Source: Paulinella micropora (Eukaryota > Cercozoa > Imbricatea > Euglyphida > Paulinellidae). From it: a DNA stretch of 64,000 nt. Below the pieces are notes generated by a model. It was not told the origin of the DNA, made no database searches, and saw nothing but the letters and a program-made list of their open reading frames with translations. Position numbers and translations under genes: made by a program. Positions 38,819 to 49,936 of this stretch are shown here, piece by piece (position 1 is the first letter of the stretch; each line of letters opens with the position of its first letter). The stretch is from NCBI GenBank assembly GCA_019918135.1, contig WBZZ01000454.1, positions 30,442 through 94,441 on the forward strand, given 5' to 3'.

Positions 38819-40912
38819 GTATTACTTGTATATCGCCCGGCCAACCTTGGAGAAGTCGAAGCGACGAATCAGCTACTGGACACAATCCCGGCTACTATGT
38901 TACAGTCCAGTGGACGCTCCTTTTGGCTCGCGATTGACGGTAGTCATCCGCAATGTGACACGCGCTTTAAGAAGCACAACTGTCGAATTTTGCGCGGTGC
39001 ACCAACGATCAAGACCTTACAGGCCCCATGGGACTATGCCATAGTCATCCCGCCCACCGAGCGTGCTCTGGACGTTGCTCGTCAACTTTTTGCTCTCAAC
39101 AAGCCTTTTGCTGTACTCGTTCCTCAGGACATGGTACACCTCATACCCGACGGTAAGAGCATCTCCCGCGAAACAGTCTTGGCATGCCACAAGATAGTCT
39201 TCCTCGAGGACAACCTTGTGTGGCTTGTTCATAACTTTGGATTGGATCGCCACGCCGTGCTCAATATGTATGCTACATCACATGCCCCGCGCCGTCACGC
39301 GCGCGGATATCCAGTTAGCGCAGAAAGAAGATCCCATTTTGAACCGCTTTGGGACGGATCTACATCTATTGGCCAGGGTAATACTCTTCTCTTTTTCAAG
39401 GGAGGGCTAGCGGTGCATATCATGCCCGACCGCTCCCGCCGTATATGTGTTCCGAATCCCCTCATACGCAAGCTTGTCTCCCATGCTCACTTGATCCAGA
39501 ATCGCGCAAAGGTCCCCACCCTTGCCCCATATATCCATCAGCGATACATATGGTTCGGACCCTATGGGAAAGACAGGATGCACGCAGACATTGAGGCTAT
39601 CCTTAAAGATTGCCACTTTTGTCAACTATCGCACGCCCGCCTCAAGCTTAATCATGGCCGCTATAACTCGTTAGTCTGGAGCCATCCAGGTCAAGCTATA
39701 GGCATAGAACATGTTCATGTGGGCATAGAAGGCGTTCTCGAGCAGTACGTGTTATTAACTATGGTCGATCTATTCGTAGGTTACCTACTGTTTATTCCAG
39801 TCGTTTCCACCACTGCTGAGGAGACCGTAGAGACCATTCTCGCCCGATGGGTTTGCATTTTCGCTTTTCCGGAGGCCATCCTGTCTGACGATCATGGATC
39901 TTTCCGTGGCAATCTTGCCAAGGCCTTCTGCAGCATGGCTGGAATCGAATGGCTCACCACTGCGTCATACTCTCACCATCAGTTAGACACGGTAGAACGC
40001 AGGCATCAAAGCCTCCGCCGCGCTATTCAGGCACTCGCAGACAAAGACAAGAAGACTTGGCTCAAGGCCATGCCAGCCCTGCCGTTCTCGCAGAACACTT
40101 ACGTCTCCACCGCCACCGGCGTATCGGCTTTTAAAAGTATGATGGCTCGCCAGCCACGTACATCTATCGATATTTTCGACTCTCCCGACGTCATCGCTGA
40201 ACGCGCGGCCCGATCAACCGCCGCAAAAATGACTAAGTCTGGCTCGACGACCGTCCAGACATCGGACCAACTCGACACTCTCCGCTTAGCTCGGATTGCT
40301 GTCACGGCGTATGTCAAGGAATACGCTTCCTTCACGCTCAAGGCTGCCAACAAACAGAAGAACAAGCAACGGCGACGCAAGCTACCCGATTGGAAGGTAG
40401 GTGACCGAGTCACAGTCTATCGCCCCAAGCAATCCACCAAAGGTATTCCCGCCTCCTCCGTTCTTCAACACGACGGCCCGTACATTATATTGGAAAAGCC
40501 ATCCAAGAACACGTTTCGCCTCCAACACGAGCACACCAACAAGGTCCTCCGCAAAATTGACATTGCACATCTCAGTCCCTATACGGCCCCAACCGACCTG
40601 GCTCAGGCCATCGACCCGGTCCAGGATCAGCACAATGACGACAACAAGGACTATGTTGTTGGTGAGGTGATAGCCTTCATCGACGATGGCTTGCTCAAGT
40701 TAGGGATGATCATGGACGAAGATCCCAAGGACGATCGCGACGACTTCCGCGTCCACCAGCTCGGCATCACTTCGCTGTCCAACATGCAGTACCGCCCAGT
40801 CTACGTGGAGCCGATCACGCATCCGGACGGCACTATCACGGAAGGACCGACGCATCTCCAATTGACCAAGCCTCTCAACTCCTGGAAGAAGATGACACTC
40901 GACACTGAGTGA
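38807..40912 (+). CDS. Gypsy integrase with zinc-binding and GPY/F domains
   Basis: 701 codons, the longest intact ORF in the element. It has an HHCC zinc-binding region (VSHAHLIQ to DCHFCQLSHA), a DDE core with Asp in TMVDLFVGY, Asp in AILSDDHGSF and Glu in LDTVERRHQSL, and a C-terminal GPY/F-type module (LPDWKVGDRV, then QHDGPYIILEK). A further 100 residues, rich in acidic and Pro/Thr residues, follow. Inserts cDNA into the genome. The ORF also contains 100-200 residues upstream of the zinc finger of unknown role. Confidence 0.85.
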   Translation: MLSLVLLVYRPANLGEVEATNQLLDTIPATMLQSSGRSFWLAIDGSHPQCDTRFKKHNCRILRGAPTIKTLQAPWDYAIVIPPTERALDVARQLFALNKPFAVLVPQDMVHLIPDGKSISRETVLACHKIVFLEDNLVWLVHNFGLDRHAVLNMYATSHAPRRHARGYPVSAERRSHFEPLWDGSTSIGQGNTLLFFKGGLAVHIMPDRSRRICVPNPLIRKLVSHAHLIQNRAKVPTLAPYIHQRYIWFGPYGKDRMHADIEAILKDCHFCQLSHARLKLNHGRYNSLVWSHPGQAIGIEHVHVGIEGVLEQYVLLTMVDLFVGYLLFIPVVSTTAEETVETILARWVCIFAFPEAILSDDHGSFRGNLAKAFCSMAGIEWLTTASYSHHQLDTVERRHQSLRRAIQALADKDKKTWLKAMPALPFSQNTYVSTATGVSAFKSMMARQPRTSIDIFDSPDVIAERAARSTAAKMTKSGSTTVQTSDQLDTLRLARIAVTAYVKEYASFTLKAANKQKNKQRRRKLPDWKVGDRVTVYRPKQSTKGIPASSVLQHDGPYIILEKPSKNTFRLQHEHTNKVLRKIDIAHLSPYTAPTDLAQAIDPVQDQHNDDNKDYVVGEVIAFIDDGLLKLGMIMDEDPKDDRDDFRVHQLGITSLSNMQYRPVYVEPITHPDGTITEGPTHLQLTKPLNSWKKMTLDTE

Positions 40913-41477
40913 GAATGATCAGGTCGTACATCGCGATATTCAGTTCAAGCAAAGTTCCAACTTCAGGCCGGGAATAAGGGTCACATCATTCCCGACCAAC
41001 TCAAACGTTTACGTAAACCTTACAACGGTAAGACATACGATTTTCACGTCTGCAAGATGAAATCGAAGTAGACTCTCAACGTTATTCCTATTTCATTTCC
41101 GACGTCACCCGGAGTTACCGTTATCAGGGTAGTTTGATTTGTCATAAGGACGGACAGTACAATTTCCACTTGATTATTCAGTGATACAGCGGACACTATA
41201 TTTTGCCATTCTAGTGGCAGTATTAACTTCATCAGTCAGTGTAGAAATTTCTACTCCGATAAGTAGTCAGTAACTGGAGTCCAGTCATTATAGTTTCCCT
41301 CCAGCTTATTTAAAATTTACGTTACGCTTATCTTAGTTTTGCGACGTACTGTAGTTGTCAGAATTCTTTTTTATTAAAGTTGCATTCCCTCCCTTTTGGC
41401 AGCTGTGTGAGACAGGACCGGTGAACTCTGAAAGGAGTCGGTAAAGGCCTCGATAATGAGCATGATGAGTTGCTCAA
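40913..41477. other. Spacer between Gypsy and Copia-3; possible LTR material
   Basis: No gene. It should contain the 3' end of the Gypsy element and, just before 41478, the 5' LTR of Copia-3, because a primer-binding-site-like GGTTATGAGCC follows. I find no second copy of any part of it, so neither LTR can be delimited. Confidence 0.4.
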
Positions 41478-41531
41478 AGGTTATGAGCCTTGAGGCCGAT
41501 AAGGGAGTCCGCTTCTCACTGAAGCAGAGCG

Positions 41532-41885
41532 TTGAGTGCAATACCCATATTAGATGGGAACAATAGAGGATACTCTGATTTCAAATACAAGTTAGAAAAA
41601 TATGCTGAAGGCATTAGTGCCTGGCACGGGGAATGTGTGAAGCTAGCCTTCGCCAACCCCGCAAAAGCCAAGGTTAAATACCCCTATGACCACGCCGAGG
41701 CGATGGAACTAGAGGAACGGGATTTGCCTGAAGAGCCGGAGTCAGAGGATACTCCGGACACCGAGTCAGAGACGGAGTCAGAAACAGAGACACTGACAGA
41801 CGAACAGAAAACAAGACACGGCAGTACAGTTATCCATAAAGTTAGGCCACGCATGAAAGTCCCATTGCAAACGCCTAAAGATTAG
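41532..41885 (+). CDS. Copia-3 Gag, N-terminal part
   Basis: Starts with the typical Copia Gag motif (IPILDGNNRGYSDFKYKLE) followed by an acidic Glu/Thr-rich stretch (about residues 65-100). The ATG within the primer site (41482) would lie one frame away, so either the start differs or an indel occurred. The ORF ends 7 bp before the next one. Confidence 0.7.
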   Translation: MSAIPILDGNNRGYSDFKYKLEKYAEGISAWHGECVKLAFANPAKAKVKYPYDHAEAMELEERDLPEEPESEDTPDTESETESETETLTDEQKTRHGSTVIHKVRPRMKVPLQTPKD

Positions 41886-41891
41886 GACCAG

Positions 41892-42932
41892 ATGGATAAG
41901 GAGAAGAAGATGAGGTGGAGAGAGAAGCACGCGAAGAAGCAGAAGAGAGAACTAAGAAGACAGACGAGAAGAGCACACTCCATAAGAGTGAAAGCTGTAC
42001 AAAAGAAGAAGAAATATTACAAAGATATGCGTGCCTTGCAGCTTGTGCTTTCTGTTGCCTTTTCTCACACTCTTAGCGTACAATATTTGAGAACTAAGAC
42101 TCCCAACGGCCCGATAGAGATGATAGAGTTAGTCAGGGCCAAGTTTGGTTCGGTGGGGGGTGTGCGCAAACGTATTAATGCTGAGAGGTTTGAACACATC
42201 TACCCCAAACCAGGGACAAATGTAGACACCTGGTTAAGCTACTACCTCGCCTTCAAAAGCGAGGTAGAGAGCTTACGAAGTCACCCCTTTGAAGAGGGAG
42301 AGTTAACTCGTAAGCTGCTGCAAAGGCTGACCAAACGCCCTGCCTTTGGTAGTGATGAGGCTAACTACTTCAATCTTCCCGCAAACCTAAGACCTAAGCA
42401 TGATGACTTAGTTGGGAGTGCGAGGAATAAGTGGGAGATACGGAAGAAAGGGAAGGGGAGAAGGGAGGAGAGCAGAGATGACGACGAGAGCAGGAGACGT
42501 AGAAAGCAGAAAGGACAGGAGACAAACCTCATGATGGATGATCAGGATGACGAAAAAGGGGGTGGGGGTAAGACAGGTAAGTTGAGAAAGAAGAAAGAAT
42601 GGTGGCTGAAAGTCACCTGCTATGCTTGCGAAAAGGTGGGGCATACGAAGGCATACTGCCCAAAACTCAAGAAGAAATCCCAAAAGCAGGAAGAAGAAGA
42701 GAAAAACCCTAAAGGCAAGAACAAAAAGGGCCAAAATAAAGGCAAAGGGAAGAAAGATATAGCTCTGTTAAGGGATGAGAGGGAGGATGACGCAGAACAG
42801 GGAGGGGGGCAAGAGAGCGATAGCGATGCGCTTCTTGTTTTTATGGGGGGTGACAAGCCCGACGTCCCTGGGGAGGTAACCCCTGACGACGATGGTGGGG
42901 GAGAGCGAGCGAAGTTCAGGGTGACCCTATGA
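41892..42932 (+). CDS. Copia-3 Gag, capsid-like region and zinc knuckle
   Basis: A Lys/Arg-rich N-terminus precedes the Copia Gag core (MIELVRAKFGSVGG, YPKPGTNVDTWLSYY, LTRKLLQRL). The nucleocapsid CCHC knuckle reads CYACEKVGHTKAYC, matching C-X2-C-X4-H-X4-C exactly. A basic then acidic tail follows. It ends in an ATGA overlap with the next ORF. Confidence 0.8.
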   Translation: MDKEKKMRWREKHAKKQKRELRRQTRRAHSIRVKAVQKKKKYYKDMRALQLVLSVAFSHTLSVQYLRTKTPNGPIEMIELVRAKFGSVGGVRKRINAERFEHIYPKPGTNVDTWLSYYLAFKSEVESLRSHPFEEGELTRKLLQRLTKRPAFGSDEANYFNLPANLRPKHDDLVGSARNKWEIRKKGKGRREESRDDDESRRRRKQKGQETNLMMDDQDDEKGGGGKTGKLRKKKEWWLKVTCYACEKVGHTKAYCPKLKKKSQKQEEEEKNPKGKNKKGQNKGKGKKDIALLRDEREDDAEQGGGQESDSDALLVFMGGDKPDVPGEVTPDDDGGGERAKFRVTL

Positions 42933-43468
42933 GTGACTCTGAACGAGGTGGTCGTCCCCCACTGGCTAGCCCTAGCTTAGGGAGTCCCTTAGTCGGGTTG
43001 TGGATTCGTCCCAACCTATCATCTCACCCAACTTCAGTCATCAGCTACCACGCCCCCCCCCCCCCCCACATAACAATTCCCTCAGAGTCTGAGGAGAACA
43101 AAACCTCCCTGCCCAAACCAAATAAACCCCCTCTAAACATGAACAGCTATAGTCAATCCCAGCATCGGTCCACTAAATGCCTGGGGAAAAAAAACAGAAA
43201 TAAACCCTGCAATATTTCTCTAGAGAGGGAGCAAAAGGGAATAAATGCCTCGCAAGCGAAGCGGTTGGTTTTCGGTTGTTATTGCGGCTATCATGCCAAA
43301 AACCAGGACGATGAGTTTCCCTGGATTGACTTATCTGTAGACCCCGCAATTTGCCCCCCCAAGTCCCCTTATTATCCGGATGAGCTAGGTTTGTTATCTG
43401 CAGCTGAGGAGATAGGTGAGAACGAGATCGCACGCGCATGCCACCTCACAACTCCAATAATAAAGTAG
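42929..43468 (+). CDS. Copia-3 ORF downstream of Gag
   Basis: ATG at 42929 overlaps the Gag stop (ATGA), suggesting coupled translation or a frame change. Pro/Ser/Asn-rich with a 15-base C-run (43053-43067) that encodes PPPP. A GCYCGYHAKNQDDEFPWID-like patch near residue 110 includes two Cys and a His. No named domain. The reading frame is lost before the DNA transposon. Confidence 0.45.
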   Translation: MSDSERGGRPPLASPSLGSPLVGLWIRPNLSSHPTSVISYHAPPPPHITIPSESEENKTSLPKPNKPPLNMNSYSQSQHRSTKCLGKKNRNKPCNISLEREQKGINASQAKRLVFGCYCGYHAKNQDDEFPWIDLSVDPAICPPKSPYYPDELGLLSAAEEIGENEIARACHLTTPIIK

Positions 43469-43811
43469 AGACTGCAGAGAGAGAGGGAAAGTGAGGCGAG
43501 AGGGAAGAGTAGTAGGGCAGAAGTGAGGGGGAGTGGCAAAAGAGACAGTGCTCCACAACCACAACCCACGCCTACTTTATCTGTCCACCATCACACAACA
43601 TCACAAGACATGCACCCCACCTCAACCACAAACTTGGATAAACTGAATGAGTGTGGAAGACCATCTGGTCTACCCAGTGCTGGTGCAGGAGGCAAGGAGG
43701 GCAAGTTGGAGGCAATGGCAGTGGCAATAGAAACAACGCCACCACAACCAGGTCCCAAACTCCAAGCATAAGAAGAAACACCTCCCATCATCACATTCAG
43801 AGACATTGCAC

Positions 43812-43815
43812 TTAT
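43812..43815 (+). other. TTAT target-site duplication, left
   Basis: TTAT immediately before the left TIR, repeated at 52608-52611. Removing the element and one TTAT joins the two Copia-3 halves with IITFRD upstream and QQLTTTC downstream in one frame, as expected for a clean insertion. Confidence 0.75.
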
Positions 43816-44381
43816 AACATTCATACCTGCTAAAAGGACTTGTCCCTTTTGCCACCTTTTGCCACTGCAACTATTAAAAATATAGTGGCAAACTCCGGTA
43901 AGTTTTATATATTTATTTTGATTATTTATGTGGAAACAGCATATCTAAGTAATAAAAATCAATTTTAAATGTTTTTTCAAGTTGCCAGGGTCACTAGATC
44001 AGCAAAAATGTGGCAAAAACTAACAAATATTTTTACTCTTTATTTTGCCACTTATTTGCCACTTTCTTGCTGGATTTTTTCTGTGATTTCCACTCCTCAA
44101 GTTGAATTACATGATCAATTAATAAAAAATCAAATTTAAATTGAATTACATCATACAGCACAATTGTGCGGGTGGCACCAGTGACTTGAAAATTAGTGAT
44201 ATTTGCCACTCATAATTTCACTAAGTCAATAATACATAAGTGGCCAAAACAAAATAAATCCTGCAGCGTTTACTTCCTAATTCATTTAAATAATCACGGA
44301 AAAGATAAATTTTAATTAATTTTAAATATTAATCCTTGATTTATCGTAGTCGCTTAACTTTACCGGTGTTACTTACGGATA
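43816..44381 (+). repeat. Left terminal inverted repeat (566 bp)
   Basis: Reverse complement of 52042-52607 with about ten differences. It contains seven copies of TTTGCCAC or its complement GTGGCAAA (for example in TTTTGCCACCTTTTGCCAC, ATAGTGGCAAAC, TTTGCCACTTATTTGCCAC). They are candidate transposase-binding subterminal repeats. Confidence 0.9.
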
Positions 44382-44581
44382 ACACTTTGAATTTACCCAA
44401 GGACGATTATAATAGGGATGACGATTTAAAGCAGTTATTAATACATACAAATACTAATGGGTTGATAAACAGAAAGTAATAATATCAATAATTCTAAACT
44501 TTACTAATATGAGTTACGAAAATAATAATAATATGACTTACGAAAATAATAATAATATGACTTACGAAAATAATAATAATA

Positions 44582-47015
44582 CTACCACGCGTAAAAGTTG
44601 CTGAAAAGTTGTTGTTGCCTGAGCTGTTCCTGCCTCATGTGATGTTCCTGGTCAATGCGTCGCTGCTCTTGAATAAAATGATAATTCATAAAAGAGGATT
44701 GTTGACGAGTAGCCGCGGGCGATTGAAATGGTGGCTTGTTTGTCTGCGACAAAGTAAGCTGCTGAAAAGGCTGAATTTGCAAGTTACTATTATCTCCTCC
44801 ACCGTTCTCATCTGGCTCTTCAACTACTGGGTTGGCAGGCTGTGGTTTGCGTGGGTTGCTCTGCTGCGAATTAGTACTGGTATTGGTGTTAATATTACCA
44901 GTCTGCGACTTGGACTTCATCTCTGTACGAAGTGAGATCATTTCAGCGGAAATTTTCTCCAGGACATGAGTCAGTTGATTGTTGCCTGCCTGTGTGGCCG
45001 CAGCATTTGCTTTCAAGGCAGAGGTAACAGCGTTGTTCACGATCGCAGCAACGTCTATGTTGGGTGCGAGGCTGTTTGGCGAGGTAAGCTCGGGCTCTGA
45101 CGGAGTACTTTTACCTTTACCCTTGGGCGTGTCACCGCTGATCGTGGGTTTAACCTCGCCTTCAGTGTCCTGTGCCCGTGGTTTCTTGCGTGACTTTCTG
45201 GACTTATACACCTTTTTGAGGGGAAGCGATGGGGAGGCTTCGATCAAAGCGAGTTCGACTTCGTCAACCTTGGGCTCAGGCTTTGTGCACGCTCTGCGCG
45301 GGCGACCATTTTCCCACGACTCTGCAGATTGCGGTTGATCGTTCAGCCACACAAAGTCGTAAACTACGGGCAGCAGCTCGGTTGGAGTGTTCGGATCAGC
45401 CATGCGCTGTATATCAGCCTGAATCTCTTTGTTCCACTTTTGCTCATGTATCTGACTCTTGGCCAGTTGTTTGGACAAGTCAGGATCGATAACGTTAAGT
45501 GACGCGATTTGGTACTGGTTGAACACATCGCCTGTGTCTGGATCACGCACCACTCGTTGAATCAACACTGTCTTTGTAATGTCAGTGATGTTATTCGAAC
45601 CTTTTTTCAGGAATGGTTTGGTCAGCTTGCACCCGGGTCTGCAGGCAGCAATGTTAATTTGCAAGGCGCACAAAAATTAGCAACTCGGTTACCCTACTGC
45701 AAAGAAAGACTCTTCCTCACGGCTTCCAAGCTTCACCTTTGGCTTTAAAAGCAACTTCTTCAGATTGAGCGGAACAAGGGACTCTAACACTGCGTATTGC
45801 TCCCGGCTCCCAGTGGTGGGATTGCGAAAATGCAGGACGGTCGCGACAGCCATTTTTGCGTCTTCGAACTTATACATGCGCGACTCGAAGCAGTACATTC
45901 CATCGGCGGGGAGCGTGTGGTGACTTTCTTTCTTACTTGCTTCTTCTTCTTCTTCTTCTTCTTCTTCTTCTTCTTCTTCTGTCTTTTCTTTCTTTGATGT
46001 CTCTCCTTTCTCTGGTGTGTCTGTCTTTTTCTCTGGCTCTTTCTCTGGTGTGTCTGTCTTTTTCTCTGGCTCTTCTTTCGGGCTCTCTTTTGGTTTCTCT
46101 GCCTCATCTTCTTTCTTTGGTGGTGGCTTCTCTTTGTTCAACTCGCGTAGCGCGGCTTCTCTCTCTTGCGTCTGTCGTTCTCTCTCTTGTCTGTCTTTTT
46201 CCTCTCTGTCTTTCTGTTCTCTGTCTTGTCTGTCTTTCTCCTCTCTGTCCTTTTGGTCTTTCATCTCTTTCTCTTTCTTTTGTTCTTCAATCTGTTTGCG
46301 CTCTCGCTCTTCTGCTTTTCTTTGTGTGTCTTCTTGTATCTTCCTCAGTTCGTCATCTCTCTGCTTTTTTTCTTCTTCAGTCAACTCTTTCTGTCTCGGC
46401 ACTTTCTGCTTTTTCTGCTTCTTCTTGCTGCCTTCTTGTTCGTCTTGCTCTTTTTTTCTTTTCTTTTGGGTTTTCTTCTTGTCTTTCTTCCCTGTCTTAT
46501 CTTCGCTCGTCTCTGTCTTGTCTTTGTCTGTCCCTGGCTTGTCTTTCTCTCCCTCTGGCTTGTCTTTCTCTCCCTCTGGCTTGCCTCTTTCTCTGCCTTG
46601 TCTTCTTTCTTCTTTTTTTCTTTCTTCTTTCTATCTTTCTTCTCCTCTGTGCACACAGCTTGCTTGGGGGGGTTTCTGATCCTCTTACCCAAGCTTCCAC
46701 CCTCTTTCCATTCCACCCCCTCAAGTGGCTTGTAGTTCTTGTACCGAACTGTATACCCCACTATCTCATTGCACCACTGCGCTTCAGCCGGCCAATTCCA
46801 CAACAGAGCTTTCGTCTCGTCATACGATTCTTGGTCTACCTCTGCAGTGCAAGTAAACTTACGGTCTGCACCAACCCTTCACCACTCCACCCAGTTGTCC
46901 TCGGTGTTGACTTCAACGAAGATGACGCCCTCCGCATTTCTACGCCGCCCCAAAAGAGCAGAGACCTGCAGTGTTACAACAACATCAACATGAGTACTGA
47001 GGGTAACTTGATTAA
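44582..47015 (-). pseudogene. Minus-strand gene of the DNA transposon: charged, coiled-coil-like protein
   Basis: Reads leftward from about 47015. The N-terminal segment (VSALLGRRRNAEGVIFVEV, then YDETKALLWNWPAEAQWC) is folded-looking. A Lys/Glu/Arg/Asp-rich stretch of over 200 residues with repeated KPEGEKD-type units follows, then a C-terminal part ending in Gln/Asn-rich sequence. A GT-AG intron (45692-45639 on the minus strand, 54 nt) joins EESFFAVG to PGCKLTKPF in frame. This copy has one TGA (46880-46882, after DNWVEW) and one frame slip near 46580, so it is probably not intact. Function unknown; possibly a second transposition protein. Confidence 0.6.
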
Positions 47016-47099
47016 GAAGGAGTATGTACCTTCAAAGCCATACTGGAGCTTTGGTACTGGGAGGATTTTGAAGGGGTCAGTTGTGCAAAAGCTTCGCCA

Positions 47100-48012
47100 A
47101 AAAATCTGACGTTATTGCCGAAAAAGTGTGGCCTGATCACTGCAATGCCCCAGTGTTGCCCTTTTTCTTGTGTCGGCTCCACTTTTTCGAACCTTTTTGG
47201 GCAAATTTTTGGGTTGGGAGGGGTCAAGGGGAAGGTGTGGTGTTTTTGACAATGCGTTAAAACTAAGTGCTTTCTTGGAAAGATTTTTTGCACACTTGGC
47301 CTTAAGCATGTGTTCTCCATGATGCTATTTTTTTTTCTTCCGAAAAACGGTACGTTTTCAGACGTCTGTGCTTGCTTTCAGAACTCGGTCGGCAAACCTG
47401 GTTGCCCAGCCGTTTTGAACGTAGTGCTTTGCTGTACGTCTACTTGCTTTTTCACTTGAACCAATGTGAGAAACTTGACTCATTTCATGTCGGCTCTTAT
47501 TTGAACTGATTTTCTCGCCGTGCTTTTGCTTGCGTGTGTGTACAGTAAGAACTAGGTCGGCAACTAACGAAGTTGCCGACCAAGTTTGGTCTCCCCTGCC
47601 TACTGCTGCACAAGGTTCTTTTCTCCACGACTGTGTGTGTATGTTTGCAATGTTTGATCATGGTAATGATAAGTCTTTGTTTGTTTTGCTTGCAGAATGT
47701 CTGTGTCTGCTTGGGGCATGAACTCGGTCGTCAAAAACTGAGGTTCTTGTCTTGTTTTTGTACCACATACTGATAACTCTCTCTCTCTCTCTCTCTTTCT
47801 TGCACTTTTGCTTTTGCGTTACTGCACATAAGCAACTGGTTGTTGACGGACCTGACGATTCGATCGTCCTTCGCGGGCAGAGGGAAGGGTCACTTGCGTC
47901 CCCTCGCGGGACGCCACATCCATGCCAGGCCCGAGGCCCTAGTCTGATACTAGGAATGCTTTGCACTTTACTTTTCTGCACTGCCTCCTAATATATTGCC
48001 ACATACTGATAA

Positions 48013-48060
<48 letters not shown>
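47100..48060. promoter_or_regulatory. Intergenic region between the divergent transposon genes
   Basis: About 1 kb with no supported ORF. Two CT-microsatellites, each preceded by CACATACTGATAACTCTC (47765-47800 and 48002-48060), form a direct repeat. The divergent promoters should lie here, but I cannot point to core elements. Confidence 0.4.
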
Positions 48061-48064
<4 letters not shown>

Positions 48065-48072
48065 CTCTCTCA

Positions 48073-48365
48073 ATAATAATAATAATAATAATAATAATAG
48101 TGCTTCTCTGTCAATGGCTGATGCATTTCTGCACATGCGCCTCCATCGTCTCACCCGTGAGGGGAGTACGAAGAATTGACGATAGGCTGTAATGACACCC
48201 CCGCAAGGGCAGTTCCAACACTTCCAGACGGACCGGTATGTTCAATGAAAATACTGGTCCAGACGGACCGGTATGTTCAATGAAAATACTGGTGGCACCG
48301 ACGGGAATCGAACTGGCGACAGGGCCCAGATGGTAGAACTTGACCACTGGGCTATCACGGTGTCC

Positions 48366-48407
<42 letters not shown>

Positions 48408-48410
48408 CTC
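48073..48410 (-). mobile_element. tRNA-derived SINE copy 8, minus strand, inside the DNA transposon
   Basis: Reverse complement of the SINE: AATAAT arrays at both ends (48073-48099 as its tail, 48367-48410 upstream), 3' region first, two 35-bp units, and the boxes near the right end (complement of GTTCGATTCC and TAGCCCAGTGG). It shows that the SINE family is not limited to the left cluster. It again lies next to an ATT tract. Confidence 0.85.
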
Positions 48411-48479
48411 TCTCTCTCTCTCTCATACATACATACATACATGCATACATACATACACACATACATACATACATACATA

Positions 48480-48513
<34 letters not shown>
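48411..48513. repeat. Compound CT / CATA / CA microsatellite
   Basis: (CT)n, then (CATA)n, then (CT)n, then (CA)n in about 100 bp directly after the SINE's upstream ATT tract. Confidence 0.95.
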
Positions 48514-48834
48514 TGCGTGCGGCTGTAGATGCGCAAGGTAAAGCTCGGCTTGGCCTCAGCTGGGGCAGTCGGTGCCTCATTTCTGCAAGTATTTGGGGGG
48601 GGAAGTAGGACAGCAATGCCATGCAATGATAACACTGCTTACCAGTTCCCCCCCCGTGCACAGCAGCCCCTCGAGACCGCCACTTTCCCCCCTGTGCTGA
48701 AAGCCCACTACCCCCAAACGCACACAATCACTGCACCTCCCCTCGAGACCAGTTTTAGCAAAGTATTTGGCTCTTTCCCTGTTAAGCATGAACATTCGCT
48801 TGACTTTCTCAGTAGCACCAATGGTAGTAGCAGC

Positions 48835-49896
48835 AGTTCTCTTTCCCAAGTTTCAAAACTACACCAATTCCAAAACTAGAAACGCCCTCTATAACTACGC
48901 CTAGCACTAATCATCCCTTTACGCATTCTACGCTTGGGTTTTTTTCTCAAGCCCCTACTCCGAATGGGAGCAAACAGGATAGAGCAGGGGTTATTGATTT
49001 TCGCACAAGCACGTGGCCCCTTTATGTCACCCTTGATATTCCTATCCCTCGTTATAGTGCTAGAAGTAATGAGGTAGAGGGTGCTAACCTCCTGCGTTCA
49101 AGACAAAGAAAAAAGAAAAAAGTCCATGCGAGAAGAGAGATAAGGCCTAAGAGTTTCAAGAGATGGTTAGGCTGCACATGGGATGAACTAAAGGTAGAAA
49201 TGAAAAGCCCTTGCTGCAGACAGCTGCAGTGCAACCAATGGGTGGATGCATTTGCTGCTGTGAAAGCTAGAGCAGACACTGTGCAGTTAACTAGGAGTGA
49301 CTTAGCTGGATGGGTCGCTTGCAGCCTGCAGTCCATGGACACAGGTAAGAAGGGTTTTATTGACTATCGATGGAAAAACGCCCGTGTGTGTCGAACTATG
49401 TGGATGAGAATCCATGGGATAGGGGATAAGACACTGCGCAGAGCCAAGAGGGGACTGTTAGAAGACAATAAGTACTTTGCTGACTACGGGAAAAGTGAAT
49501 CCCCAACAGAAGATTTGACTTGGACTTTATTGCACCAAAAGTTTTTTGTCGATCAGGATAATGAGTCCGTAGCAGATGGCATTTTTCACCTGCAAGACAC
49601 TATGAGTTTCAATCAGGTGTTTCAGTTTATCGCACAGGAATGGACATCGGCAGTGTCCAAGCAGGTGCACATCGGTAGCGTTGACCCACAGGGCCCAAGT
49701 GAGACCACAGTGCGGAGGGTATGGAGGGCAGAGTTTGGCAAGGTAAAGCCGATTCGAAAAGGGGATTTCGCCAAATGTCAGATATGTACTGAGCTCGCAG
49801 TTGATCATCGTGCCGGGTAAGTCCCATTGAATCTTTTGCTTCTCCCTAACGCAATACCATGTGCTAGGGACTCACTATCCTACTTTTTTTTTGTTT

Positions 49897-49936
<40 letters not shown>

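Larger units (their letters stand above)
20922..40912 (+). mobile_element. Decayed Gypsy (Ty3-like) retrotransposon, interrupted by Copia-1
   Basis: The order Gag-like, zinc knuckle, aspartic protease, RT, RNase H, integrase with GPY/F module identifies a Gypsy element. Every part lies in several frames, so this copy is inactive. Copia-1 (29770-38130) splits it within RT. No LTRs were found at either end. The distance from protease (23.7 kb) to RT (29.2 kb) is far longer than usual, so another insertion or an unusual extra gene block is present. Confidence 0.8.

Noticed and set aside
41210..41400. LTR pair of Copia-3 between 41.2 kb and 61.4 kb
   Set aside because: No repeated sequence was found between the two regions by eye.
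45856..47109. 417-codon plus-strand ORF rich in Leu, Ser, Cys and Phe
   Set aside because: It is the antisense of the Lys/Glu-rich minus-strand gene, whose intron and phase continuity support the minus strand.
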